Assembly: GCF_039888675.1 (NCBI RefSeq)
Contig: NZ_JBDQQR010000002.1
Coordinates: 534,001 to 598,000 of the forward strand
Source of the DNA: Mesorhizobium sp. CAU 1732
GTDB taxonomy: Bacteria; Pseudomonadota; Alphaproteobacteria; Rhizobiales; Rhizobiaceae
DNA: 64,000 nt
Direction of reading: 5' to 3'
The notes under the pieces were generated by a model. It was not told the DNA's origin. It saw only the letters and a program-made list of their open reading frames with translations, and did not search any database. Below, piece after piece: positions 27,661 to 36,285 of the stretch. Position 1 is the first letter of the stretch, and the number at the start of each line of letters is the position of its first letter. The position numbers and the translations under genes were made by a program.

Positions 27661-28854
27661 ATGACAAACGATCAAAAGACCGCGTTTCTGGGAACGCCCG
27701 GTTTTGTGCAGGATCCCGGCAGGTTCGGCAATGCAGACCTCCTGAAGGCTGTCGGCGCGAATTCGGGCAACCTCCTTTTTCAGTATGCCGCGACCAGGCT
27801 GATCGGCGGCACGCTCGAGCATGTCGGCTTCTCGGGCAAGGGTTACGGCGACGCGACCGTCTTCAGGGGGCTCGATTTCTTCGTCTTCCCCGCCGCCAAC
27901 CATCTGAAGGCCGATGGCGAATGGGATCTGCTGACCAAATTCCTGAAGTCGATCAGGGTGCCGCTGATCATTCTGGGTCTCGGTGCGCAAGCCGATCGTG
28001 GTGCCGATCCGAAGGCGACTGCGGCATCGATCCGGGAGAACCAGTCCGTCATGGACTTCGTCCAGATGCTCAAGGACAAGGCGCAGTTGATCACGGTACG
28101 CGGCCCCTTCACGGAAGCCGTGTGTCATGAACTCGGCCTGTCGGCCGTGCTGCGGCTCGGCTGCCAGTCGCAATTCCTCAATGCGGACCGCGATCTGGGC
28201 GCGGCGACGGCAACCCGGCTGTCCGAACTTGCCAACAGCGACGCTCCCGCCCGGCTGGCCCGGCTGGCATTGACCGCCTCCGCTCCGAACGAACTGCATG
28301 GCTGGCGCGCCGAACTCGAGGAGAAGCTCTTCGGCTGGACCGCAGAGAGTGACGGGATCTACCTGCAGCAATCCTGCGAGGAGTGGTTCTTCGACGGCGC
28401 GGAGGGGCATCTTGCGGACCTCTCGTCGTCCAATCTCGCCTATGCGCACCGCCACATCGCGCCTCACATGGAGCGCAAGGCGTTCGCCGAGAAGCTCAAG
28501 GCCACCTTCCGCATCTATTTCGACGCCCGCCGCTGGATCGATGATCTGGCGCCCGTCGATCTTGCGATCGGAACGCGCATCCATGGCAACATGGCAGCGC
28601 TTGCCGCGTCCAGGCCGGGTGTCCTCGTGGTGCACGACGCACGCGTGACGGAACTGGCAGAAGAGATGCATGTGCCGCGTGTCGACGGCCAGTCGGTGAT
28701 CGACGCAACGGACCATCGGCAGGTGCTGAAGAGCGTCGAGTTCGACGGCGCGGCCTTCGACGCGACCCGCAGGCGCAAGGCTGGCATGCTCGCCGATGCC
28801 TTTTCGAAGCTCGGTGTTCCCCCGTCCGACCATTTGCGCCATCTGGCTGCCTGA
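27661..28854 (+). CDS. Polysaccharide pyruvyl transferase family protein
   Basis: A 397-residue protein. The N-terminal region GANSGNLLFQYAATRLIGG and the C-terminal LAIGTRIHGNMAALAASRPG give the pyruvyl transferase fold with the conserved Arg-His-Gly. The middle part (LIILGLGAQADRG, ITVRGPFTEAVCHELG, LRLGCQSQF) follows the same plan. It probably adds pyruvate ketals, but family members outside the CsaB/GumL types are poorly studied. It is the second family member in the locus (the other is at 10444-11724). It starts three co-oriented genes with a glycosyltransferase and a sulfotransferase-like gene. Confidence 0.78.
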   Translation: MTNDQKTAFLGTPGFVQDPGRFGNADLLKAVGANSGNLLFQYAATRLIGGTLEHVGFSGKGYGDATVFRGLDFFVFPAANHLKADGEWDLLTKFLKSIRVPLIILGLGAQADRGADPKATAASIRENQSVMDFVQMLKDKAQLITVRGPFTEAVCHELGLSAVLRLGCQSQFLNADRDLGAATATRLSELANSDAPARLARLALTASAPNELHGWRAELEEKLFGWTAESDGIYLQQSCEEWFFDGAEGHLADLSSSNLAYAHRHIAPHMERKAFAEKLKATFRIYFDARRWIDDLAPVDLAIGTRIHGNMAALAASRPGVLVVHDARVTELAEEMHVPRVDGQSVIDATDHRQVLKSVEFDGAAFDATRRRKAGMLADAFSKLGVPPSDHLRHLAA

Positions 28855-28989
28855 GCCGCGCGGCTTGAAGCGGCCCCCCGCGTCGGACTATGAGGACTGT
28901 GTTGCGCGTCGAAAGACGGCGCGCAGACCACCGATGCCATGCAAATCCTTGATGCCGCGACAGCGGCGCAAGATGACGGAGATGCACCG

Positions 28990-29898
28990 ATGACAATTGC
29001 AGACGCGGCCTATCCGCGAATTTCCCTCATCATTCCATGTTTCAAGGCGGCCGGAACGATCGCGCGCACCTTCGATTCGATCCTTGCCCAGAATTACCCG
29101 GATTTGCAGGTAATCGTCATGGATGGCGGATCGACCGACGGGACCGTCGAGATCATCAAGGCCTATGAGGAACATCTCGACCATTGGGTCAGCGAAAAGG
29201 ACAAGGGTCAGGTCGACGCGCTCACCAAGGGTTTCCTGAAAGCGGACGGCGAGCTCTTCGGCTGGATCTGCGCCGATGACGAGTTCCTTCCGGGCGCCTT
29301 GCGCAGGCTTGCCGAGGAGTTTCTGGCGCATCCGGAGGCGGATGTCGTCACCGGCGGCTGCCGCCGCAACTTCAACGACGAATACACCGTCGACACATCG
29401 CCCGACCCGTCGTTCCTCGACGATCTCGATTTCAAGAACACGATCGAGCAGCCTTCGACGCTGTGGCGCCAGCACACCCATCATGCCGCCGGCCCTCTCG
29501 ACGGCACCTACAAGTTCGCCTTCGACTGGGAATATTGGTGCCGCATGAAGCGGACGGGCGCGGTGTTCCGGGCGATTCCCGAGCCGCTGTCGCTCTACCA
29601 TTTCTCCAGCGAGAACCTGACCTCGACCGGCGGCCGCAAGATCGCCGACGAGATGTACCGTATCGTCAAGGAATACGGCCCCTACAACGGCCGCATCGCC
29701 GACGTGTACCGCATGCTGTACCGGGTATTCGATCTGCGCGGCTACTATGACAAGGAAACAGCCGAAGCGATGCCGAAATGGAAACGCGCGGCCTTCTTCT
29801 TCGCGCTGCGCCTTCTCTATCGCCGCTACGACGCGCACGTGATCAATTCCTACAACTGGAATTTCGTCTCGCGGCAGGAGCGCGGGCTGGGGTGGTAG
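28990..29898 (+). CDS. Family 2 glycosyltransferase
   Basis: A 302-residue GT-A transferase. The motifs are ISLIIPCFKAAGTIARTFDS, VMDGGSTDGTVEII, the metal site WICADDEFLPGAL, and the acceptor-side FDWEYWCRMKRTG, a pattern common in WcaA-like transferases that decorate EPS or O-antigen. ATG 28990 has GGAG about 10 nt upstream; an ATG at 28939 is in frame but less likely. It ends 5 nt before the sulfotransferase-like gene, so the two are co-translated. The donor is unknown. Confidence 0.84.
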   Translation: MTIADAAYPRISLIIPCFKAAGTIARTFDSILAQNYPDLQVIVMDGGSTDGTVEIIKAYEEHLDHWVSEKDKGQVDALTKGFLKADGELFGWICADDEFLPGALRRLAEEFLAHPEADVVTGGCRRNFNDEYTVDTSPDPSFLDDLDFKNTIEQPSTLWRQHTHHAAGPLDGTYKFAFDWEYWCRMKRTGAVFRAIPEPLSLYHFSSENLTSTGGRKIADEMYRIVKEYGPYNGRIADVYRMLYRVFDLRGYYDKETAEAMPKWKRAAFFFALRLLYRRYDAHVINSYNWNFVSRQERGLGW

Positions 29899-29903
29899 GA
29901 GCC

Positions 29904-30575
29904 ATGATCAACGAGGTCGAAGCCGATATCGGCACCTACGTCGTATCCTATGGCGGATCGGGCTCGAAGCTGGTGACCCGACTTCTTCATGAGGGGAAGA
30001 ACCCGGAATTTCTGGAGCGCGCGCATGTCCACTGGCGCTATCCGCCCTCGGCACCGGCAAGCGGAACCAGATTCATCTACGTCTTCGGAGATCCGAGAAA
30101 CACCGTCATCTCGTTCTTTCAGCGACGCGAAAGCCGGCATGCCAATCACGGCTTTGCGGCACCTGCGAATGCTGCTGTTCCCATGCCGCGCTTCGTGCAG
30201 TGGGCGTTGAAGAATCTGCAGTGCTCCACCACGGATGTGCCGGAGCACCTCGATCTCCAATCCTATCTGGCCAGTGCTACGCATGACGTCTTCGAACTGG
30301 AAGATCATGTCCGTCGGTGGCTTGATCGCAGCGGCGATCTCGACATCGCGTTCGTCAGATATGATGCGCTGTGGGAGAACCCGGACGCCGTCGAAAAACT
30401 GATCGGCCTCAAGGCCGCCGATATCCCGCCGCGTGTTTCGCGCAGAGCGGATTGGACGGCACTTCCAGCCGACCAGCGGACCCAGATGAATGGGATCTAC
30501 GGGGAGGCGGTCACGTTCATCGACAGCCTCCCGGATGTCTTCATGGGCAGGGACTTGCTGTCGAAGACAGCTTAG
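29904..30575 (+). CDS. Sulfotransferase-like protein
   Basis: A 223-residue protein with the P-loop-like SYGGSGSKLVTRLL close to the N-terminus, in the position of the 5'-phosphosulfate loop, and VFGDPRNTVISFFQRR, which resembles the RNPxDxxxS region that binds the 3'-phosphate of PAPS. The C-terminal half has WLDRSGDLDIAFVRYDAL, as in bacterial sulfotransferases where the Glu/Arg patch precedes the last helix. The assignment is by these motifs only, and the protein is shorter than typical (250-300 residues). Its stop overlaps the convergent galE stop by 4 nt. It would be the second sulfation gene of the locus. Confidence 0.6.
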   Translation: MINEVEADIGTYVVSYGGSGSKLVTRLLHEGKNPEFLERAHVHWRYPPSAPASGTRFIYVFGDPRNTVISFFQRRESRHANHGFAAPANAAVPMPRFVQWALKNLQCSTTDVPEHLDLQSYLASATHDVFELEDHVRRWLDRSGDLDIAFVRYDALWENPDAVEKLIGLKAADIPPRVSRRADWTALPADQRTQMNGIYGEAVTFIDSLPDVFMGRDLLSKTA

Positions 30576-31564
30576 CGCGCCGAGTTGCGCCGCGACAGCG
30601 ACTTCTCCCAGGCCAGCGCATCGCCCACGATCCGGTCGAGGTCGTCGTGCTGCGGCACCCAGCCGAGTTCCGCGCGCGCCACGCTCGAATCCGCCACAAC
30701 GGCGGCTGCATCGCCCGGCCTGCGCGGCCCCATCTGGACGTTGATGTCTCCCCCGAAGACGCGTTTCACGGCGTCAATCACCTCAAGCACCGAATAACCG
30801 TGATTGTAGCCGCAATTGGCCACGAGGTTTCCGCCACCCGCCCGCAGGCGCTTCAGCGCCAGCAGATGCGCCGCCGCGAGATCGGAGACGTGGATGTAGT
30901 CGCGAACGCAGGTCCCGTCCGGCGTCGGATAGTCCTCGCCGAAGACCGTCAGCGACTGACGCTTGCCCAGCGCGGTTTCGCTGGCGACCTTGATCAGGTG
31001 GGTGGCGCCCGGCGTCGACTGACCGGTGCGTCCCTTCGGATCGGCGCCCGCGACATTGAAGTAGCGCAGGGCGGTGTAGGTGAAGCCGTGCGCGGCGGCG
31101 GCATCGCGCAGCATCAATTCCGTCATCAGCTTGGACGTGCCGTAGGGCGATTCCGGCGCGAGCGAGGCGGTTTCCTTCACCGGCTCCAGGCCGGCGGCAC
31201 CGTAGACGGCAGCGGTCGACGAGAAGATGACGTGCTTGACGCCGCCCTTCACCGCCGCCGCCAGAAGCGCGCGTGTCTTGCAGGTGTTGTTCTCGTAATA
31301 GCCGAGCGGATCCGACACCGATTCCGGCACCACGATCGAACCGGCGAAGTGGATGATCGAATCGACCGAATGCTCCTCGATCAGCGAACCGACGAGGTCG
31401 GCATCCGCTATGTCGCCGACCACCAGTTTTGCTTCGGGGGCAACGGCCCATTCGAAGCCGGTGGACAGCCGATCGAGGACCACGACGTCCTCGCCTGCGT
31501 CCAGCAGGGCCCAGACCATGTGGCTGCCGATGTATCCCGCGCCACCCGTTACCAGTACCGCCAT
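30572..31564 (-). CDS. galE: UDP-glucose 4-epimerase
   Basis: A 330-residue extended SDR. It has AVLVTGGAGYIGSHMVWALL at the start, the catalytic Ser/Thr in FSSTAAVYG, SPYGTSKLMTE for YxxxK, and ALRYFNVAGADP, all diagnostic of GalE/ExoB. It interconverts UDP-glucose and UDP-galactose, supplying galactose residues for EPS and LPS. ATG 31564 follows AAGGAA. It is close to the end of a glycosyltransferase gene on the same strand (78 nt upstream), which may share its transcript. Confidence 0.93.
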   Translation of the reverse strand: MAVLVTGGAGYIGSHMVWALLDAGEDVVVLDRLSTGFEWAVAPEAKLVVGDIADADLVGSLIEEHSVDSIIHFAGSIVVPESVSDPLGYYENNTCKTRALLAAAVKGGVKHVIFSSTAAVYGAAGLEPVKETASLAPESPYGTSKLMTELMLRDAAAAHGFTYTALRYFNVAGADPKGRTGQSTPGATHLIKVASETALGKRQSLTVFGEDYPTPDGTCVRDYIHVSDLAAAHLLALKRLRAGGGNLVANCGYNHGYSVLEVIDAVKRVFGGDINVQMGPRRPGDAAAVVADSSVARAELGWVPQHDDLDRIVGDALAWEKSLSRRNSAR

Positions 31565-31642
31565 CGTATGTTCCTTGATGCTGAGAGCCCTTATTCACCC
31601 GCATGAGCCATAGCAATATGGCCATGATTGGCAACTGGCGGA

Positions 31643-32560
31643 TTAACGGCCGCCAATATCCACAAGCGCGTTCGCCGCGACCCTCTCGATGGTCCATCCG
31701 GGCGATAGCTGGAGCGACAGGCGGGGCACCCTCGCCAACGAGCGCGCGAGAAAGAAGGCGGCGCGGATACGGTTGCCTGCAAAGTGGTGAGCCGCCGCGC
31801 ATTCGACGTCGAGATAGGCCGACAGCCGTCGGAGCATCGCGCGATCCGCGATAAGCGCTCGCCATTTGCGCCGGATCGTCCCGGCCACGGCTTCGACCTT
31901 GGCGGGCGTTTGCGTGCGCGCCCGCTCGATCGCCACGGCGACGATATCCTGGATCGCCAGCCGAAAGCCCTTGAGCCCGAGGGCAAGAAACCAGTCGAAA
32001 TCCTCGAAACGGCGCAACGCCTCGTCCTGAAGCACATCCGCCTCGCGGATGGCCTTGGCGTTCATGATCACGCACGAACCGGGTGAGAACCAGCACCCGG
32101 ATGCGAAGTCGCGGCTGTTGGTGCCTTGGCGCGGCATGCGCGAGACAAGCGGCCGTCCGTCCTGGTCGACGTCGATCCAGCCGCACGCATAGACGGCGAG
32201 CGGGTCGGGCCTGCTTGCCTGATCCTCGGTCACCATGCGCCAGCGGGTACCCAGCGTGTCGGCCAGCAGCCAGTCGTCACTGTCGAGAAACGATATCCAT
32301 TCCGTTTGCGCGGCCATGATCCCCGCATTGCGCGCGGCGGCTGGCCCGCGATTCTCCGGCTGGCGAATGATGCGGACGGTGAGCCTGCCGATCGTCTCGG
32401 GGTCGATCGATACGGGCGGTGCGGAGCAATCGTCGACGACGATGACCTCGACCGGCGGGTCCGGCTGGGCCGCGATGCTCGAAAGCGCCCGCGCAAGCCG
32501 CTCCGGCCTGCCGAACACCGGCATGATGATCGTCAGCGGAAGCAATGGCACATTCGTCAT
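31643..32560 (-). CDS. Family 2 glycosyltransferase
   Basis: A 305-residue transferase. The motifs are LTIIMPVFGRPERLARALSS, VVDDCSAPP, GPAAARNAGI and ISFLDSDDWLLADTL, with the Asp pair near residue 95. These are standard GT2 landmarks, and FEDFDWFLALGLKGF fits the acceptor half. The C-terminal 80 residues are helical and Arg-rich, suggesting membrane association. ATG 32560 lacks a clear ribosome site. It is divergent from the GT4 gene at 32668 across about 107 nt that must hold both promoters. Confidence 0.84.
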   Translation of the reverse strand: MTNVPLLPLTIIMPVFGRPERLARALSSIAAQPDPPVEVIVVDDCSAPPVSIDPETIGRLTVRIIRQPENRGPAAARNAGIMAAQTEWISFLDSDDWLLADTLGTRWRMVTEDQASRPDPLAVYACGWIDVDQDGRPLVSRMPRQGTNSRDFASGCWFSPGSCVIMNAKAIREADVLQDEALRRFEDFDWFLALGLKGFRLAIQDIVAVAIERARTQTPAKVEAVAGTIRRKWRALIADRAMLRRLSAYLDVECAAAHHFAGNRIRAAFFLARSLARVPRLSLQLSPGWTIERVAANALVDIGGR

Positions 32561-32667
32561 GACGGGTCGATCGCGCTGCGGCCTTGTAGCATCACCTGCC
32601 TCTGTCCTATGCAGATGCGCGGACGGACTGTCCTGCGTCCAGTCTCGAGAGCGGAACCGACATTGAC

Positions 32668-33885
32668 GTGAACCACAGCCGAACCACCTTCATCTGCAAT
32701 GACGGCGAATATTTCCTTCGCCATCGCAGGCAGATCGCGGACACCCTCGCCGCAAACGGGCACGACGTCACCGTCCTGATGGGTGGCCCGCAGCTTGCGC
32801 CCAGTCGTATCGGCCGGTGGCGATATGTCAATGTGCCGATCGAGCGCTTCCGCTTCCATCTCCTCTCCGACATCGTCCTCTTTCTCGCAAGCCTGCGCGA
32901 ACTCGTCGTCAACCGGCCGCGCCAGGTGCAATTGATCACGCTCAAGCCGGCCATCTTCGCGGGCCTCGCAGCAATCGCCGCGCGCATGATCGGGCGCGGG
33001 CCGGAGCGGATCGTCATCACGATTCCGGGCCTCGGGCGCCTGATGGCGCCGGCCTCCGCGATCGACGGGCGTTCCGCACGGCTGATGCGGGGCCTCGTGG
33101 GTTTCGTGATCCGCTTCCTGTCGCGGAGGCGAAATGTCTGGTTCACCTTCGAGACGCCGGACGACCGCCAGCACTGGCTGTCTCTCAGATACATCAGGGA
33201 GGACACCTCGCTCGTCGTCAGCGGCGCCGGCGTCGATCCCGCAAAATTCCACCCCGGCGACGATCGAACCAGCGCGCCGGTCATGCGCGTTCTGTTTGCC
33301 TCGCGCCTCCTGCGCGCCAAGGGCCTCGACGCCTTCGTGGAGGCGGCGAGGCGGCTGACGACGCGGAACGATATCGAGTTCGTGGTGGCCGGCATGGTCG
33401 AACCGCACGACCCCGACGGCTACCCGCCAGAGGATCTCGCGGCAGAGCGGTCGATCACCTTCCTCGGCGAATCCGCCGCCATGCCCGACCTGCTGCGCGA
33501 GGTCGATGTCGTCTGCCTTCCGACACGTTACGGCGAGGGCATACCGCGCATTCTCATCGAGGCGGCCGCAACCGGCCTGCCCTGCATCGCCAGCGATGCC
33601 GACGGCTGCACCTATATCGTCAAGCATGGTGTCAGCGGCACGATCATCCCGGTCGGGCCCGTGCCCGAGATGGTGGAACAGCTCATTGCGGCGGTCGAGC
33701 GCTACAGGGCCGAGCCGGACCTGCGCCGCCGCGAAGGTGAAGCCTCGCTGGCGATCTTCACCGGCGGTGACTTCGCCGAAAGCGCGGTTACCGGCCGCAT
33801 CGTCGCCTTGTTGACCGGCGATGAGGCTGCAACGGACGACAAGCACACCGAGGCTGCCGCCCAGCCGACGCATCCGAACATCTGA
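32668..33885 (+). CDS. Family 4 glycosyltransferase
   Basis: A 405-residue GT-B transferase. The C-terminal half has VMRVLFASRLLRAKGLDAFV, TFLGESAAMPDLLREVDVV and PTRYGEGIPRILIEAAATG with the conserved E-x7-E nucleotide-sugar site. The N-terminal half (FLRHRRQIADTLAANGHDV) is the acceptor lobe. It resembles transferases acting on lipid-linked O-antigen repeat units (WbpH/WbpT-like), but this is only general similarity. The start is GTG 32668 with a weak ribosome site. A 99-nt gap separates it from gmhA. Confidence 0.84.
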   Translation: MNHSRTTFICNDGEYFLRHRRQIADTLAANGHDVTVLMGGPQLAPSRIGRWRYVNVPIERFRFHLLSDIVLFLASLRELVVNRPRQVQLITLKPAIFAGLAAIAARMIGRGPERIVITIPGLGRLMAPASAIDGRSARLMRGLVGFVIRFLSRRRNVWFTFETPDDRQHWLSLRYIREDTSLVVSGAGVDPAKFHPGDDRTSAPVMRVLFASRLLRAKGLDAFVEAARRLTTRNDIEFVVAGMVEPHDPDGYPPEDLAAERSITFLGESAAMPDLLREVDVVCLPTRYGEGIPRILIEAAATGLPCIASDADGCTYIVKHGVSGTIIPVGPVPEMVEQLIAAVERYRAEPDLRRREGEASLAIFTGGDFAESAVTGRIVALLTGDEAATDDKHTEAAAQPTHPNI

Positions 33886-33984
33886 CCGCCACAAGCGTGG
33901 TGCATTTCCACGGGATTCGTGGCATGTGACGCGCGGTTCGAGCGCGCGCGGTGCGGCGATTGCTCAGTCGGATTTGGAGAAACG

Positions 33985-34548
33985 ATGTCATTTCTGGACG
34001 CCCTGCAGCGGCACAACGAACTTTTCCGGCAGGTGGATGCGCTCGAAACCGTCGCGAACGCGATGGCGGACGACATCGAGACCGCCATCCGCAAAGGCGG
34101 CAAGGTGGTGTTTTTCGGCAATGGCGGCAGCGCCGCCGACAGCCAGCATCTCGCGGCCGAATTCGTCGTGCGCTACCGCATGCCGCGCCAACCGCTGCCT
34201 GCGCTGGCATTGACCGTCGACACCTCGATCCTGACCGCACAGGCGAACGACTACGAATTCGCATCCGTCTTCTCGCGTCAGGTGCTCGCCTTGTGCAGCG
34301 AGCGCGACGTGATCATCGGCATCTCGACATCCGGCAACAGCGCCAACGTGATCGAGGGCATCGCCGCCGGCTGCGAGATCGGCGCGGCGTGCTGGGGCTG
34401 GACCGGCGAAAAGTCCGGCAAGATCGGCGAACTGACGCCCAAGCTGCTGCAGGTTCCCGCAACGGAAACAGCCCGCATCCAGGAAGTTCATCTCTTCGTC
34501 GGCCACTGGATCTGCGAGGAGATGGACCGGCGCTTCGCCACCTCATGA
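33985..34548 (+). CDS. gmhA: D-sedoheptulose-7-phosphate isomerase
   Basis: A 187-residue SIS-fold protein. It has KVVFFGNGGSAADSQHLAAE, the active-site region with phosphate-binding Ser, VDTSILTAQANDY, DVIIGISTSGNSANVIEG and a C-terminal metal His in QEVHLFVGHWICE, matching GmhA/LpcA. It converts sedoheptulose-7-P to heptose-7-phosphate, the first step in making ADP-heptose for the LPS core. ATG 33985 follows GGAGA. It overlaps gmhB by 4 nt and starts a four-gene coupled operon (gmhA, gmhB, FAD oxidoreductase, aldo/keto reductase). Confidence 0.92.
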   Translation: MSFLDALQRHNELFRQVDALETVANAMADDIETAIRKGGKVVFFGNGGSAADSQHLAAEFVVRYRMPRQPLPALALTVDTSILTAQANDYEFASVFSRQVLALCSERDVIIGISTSGNSANVIEGIAAGCEIGAACWGWTGEKSGKIGELTPKLLQVPATETARIQEVHLFVGHWICEEMDRRFATS

Positions 34549-35099
34549 AGCTGGTGATCCTCGACCGCGACGGCGTGATCAATCGGGACTCCGACGCGTT
34601 CATCAAGAGCGTCGCCGAGTTCGAGCCACTGCCGGGCAGCATCGAGGCGATCGCGGATCTGACCCGCGCGGGCTTCACCATCGCGGTCGCGACGAACCAG
34701 TCGGGCATCGCGCGCGGGCTTTTCGATCAAGCCGAACTCGAACGCATCCACGGCAAGCTTAAGGCGGACGTGGCTGCCGCTGGCGGGCGCATCGCGCACA
34801 TCGCATTTTGCCCGCACGGCCCCGACGATGCCTGCGCCTGCCGCAAGCCCCTGCCCGGCATGATCGACGAGATCATCGAGACGTTGAACGTGCCGGCCGA
34901 CGCTGAGCGATGGATGGTCGGGGACAGCCTTCGCGACCTTCAGGCCGGTATCGCGCGTGCGTATCGGCCAGTTCTTGTAAGGACGGGCAAGGGCGAGAAG
35001 ACGCTGCGGGACGGCGGGCTTCCGCCAGAAACGATCGTGGTCGATAATCTCGCGCAGTTCGCCTCGTTCGTCATGAAGAGGGTCAATAGTGGCAACTGA
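34545..35099 (+). CDS. gmhB: D-glycero-D-manno-heptose 1,7-bisphosphate 7-phosphatase
   Basis: A 184-residue HAD phosphatase. Nucleophile motif LDRDGVIN at residues 6-13, the Thr motif ATNQSGIARG, a zinc-binding Cys cluster in CPHGPDDACACRKPLPGM and the C-terminal MVGDSLRDLQAG are exactly those of GmhB. It removes the 7-phosphate after the HldE kinase step. ATG 34545 overlaps the gmhA stop (ATGA), and its own 3' end overlaps the next gene by 11 nt. With hldE at 37075-38511 only the final HldD epimerase is missing from the window. Confidence 0.93.
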   Translation: MKLVILDRDGVINRDSDAFIKSVAEFEPLPGSIEAIADLTRAGFTIAVATNQSGIARGLFDQAELERIHGKLKADVAAAGGRIAHIAFCPHGPDDACACRKPLPGMIDEIIETLNVPADAERWMVGDSLRDLQAGIARAYRPVLVRTGKGEKTLRDGGLPPETIVVDNLAQFASFVMKRVNSGN

Positions 35100-36285
35100 G
35101 CCTTCCCTCGGCCTGCGCGATGTTCCGCTCGATCTCGTCATCGTCGGCGGGGGCATAGCGGGCCTGTGGACGCTGCACCGGGCGCGCGCGGCGGGCTACA
35201 GCGCGATCCTGCTCGAAAAGGCGGAACTCGGTTCCGGCCAGAGCATGCGTGCGCAAGGCATCATCCACGGCGGCACCAAATACACGCTCGGCGGCACGCT
35301 GACTGACGCGGCCAACGCGATTGCGGCCATGCCGGGGCGTTGGCGCGCCTGCCTCGACGGCAGCGGCGAGATCGATCTGACCGCCGCAAAGCGTCTTTCG
35401 GACGCGACCTATCTCTGGTCGCAAGGCTCCTTCGGCGCGAAAATGACGACGCTGTTTGCGTCCCGCGCCATGCGCTCGCGTGTCGACAAGGTCGCTAGCG
35501 AAAGACCCGGCGCATTTGCCGACCCACGTTTCTCGGGCGCGCTCTACCGCCTGGACGAGTTCGTGCTGCATCTCCCGTCCGTCTTCACGGCGTTGGCCGC
35601 CCAGGCCGGGGATGCGATCTTTCGCGTCGATGCATCGACGCTGGCCTTCGAGCAGGGTGGAGACGGCATCCGCATTCCGCTTGGCGAGCATGGCATCGCC
35701 CTGCGGCCATCGCGCATCGTGCTGACGTCGGGCGAGGGTTTCGACCAGCTCGCAGTGCCGCTCGGGCTCACCCGGCCGAAACTGCAGCGCCGGCCGCTGC
35801 ACATGGTCACGCTCAAGCATGAGCGCGACCTGCCGGTCTTCGGCCATTGCATCGGCACGCAATCGACGCCGCTCGTCACCATCACGACGCATCCGTCGGG
35901 CGACGGCAGGCAGGTGTGGTATCTCGGCGGCGGCATTGCCGAAACCGGCGTCGAACGCGGCGAGGCCGCGCAGATCGACGCCGCACGCAAACTCCTGGCT
36001 GATGTCCTGCCATGGCTGGCGCCGATCGACGGCGAATGGTCCACCTTCCGCATCGACCGCGCCGAGCCGTTGCAGACCGGCCTCGTGCGCCCCGATCACG
36101 CCTTTGCCGAACAGGTCGGTGCCTGCATTGTCGCCTGGCCGACCAAGCTGGCGCTCTCGCCCGACCTTGCAGACCGGGTTCTGGCCTTGCTGCCGCCGCC
36201 CGGCACTACGCCGTTCGACCCCAGCGCTCTCGATTTCTGGCCGAAACCGGCAATCGCAAAACTGCCATGGGACACCGCCGCATGA
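35089..36285 (+). CDS. FAD-dependent oxidoreductase (DAO family)
   Basis: A 398-residue flavoprotein. It has the Rossmann dinucleotide motif LVIVGGGIAGLWTLHRAR at about residues 16-33 and SMRAQGIIHGGTKYTLGG, which resembles the glycine/glycerol-3-phosphate oxidase group in the FAD-contacting loop. There is no clear C-terminal GxR(x)TxD flavin motif. The substrate is unknown. GTG 35089 lies 11 nt inside gmhB and the stop overlaps the aldo/keto reductase start (ATGA), so four genes form one translational unit. This placement suggests oxidation of a sugar or heptose intermediate, or repair of a side product; that is inference only. Confidence 0.72.
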   Translation: MATEPSLGLRDVPLDLVIVGGGIAGLWTLHRARAAGYSAILLEKAELGSGQSMRAQGIIHGGTKYTLGGTLTDAANAIAAMPGRWRACLDGSGEIDLTAAKRLSDATYLWSQGSFGAKMTTLFASRAMRSRVDKVASERPGAFADPRFSGALYRLDEFVLHLPSVFTALAAQAGDAIFRVDASTLAFEQGGDGIRIPLGEHGIALRPSRIVLTSGEGFDQLAVPLGLTRPKLQRRPLHMVTLKHERDLPVFGHCIGTQSTPLVTITTHPSGDGRQVWYLGGGIAETGVERGEAAQIDAARKLLADVLPWLAPIDGEWSTFRIDRAEPLQTGLVRPDHAFAEQVGACIVAWPTKLALSPDLADRVLALLPPPGTTPFDPSALDFWPKPAIAKLPWDTAA

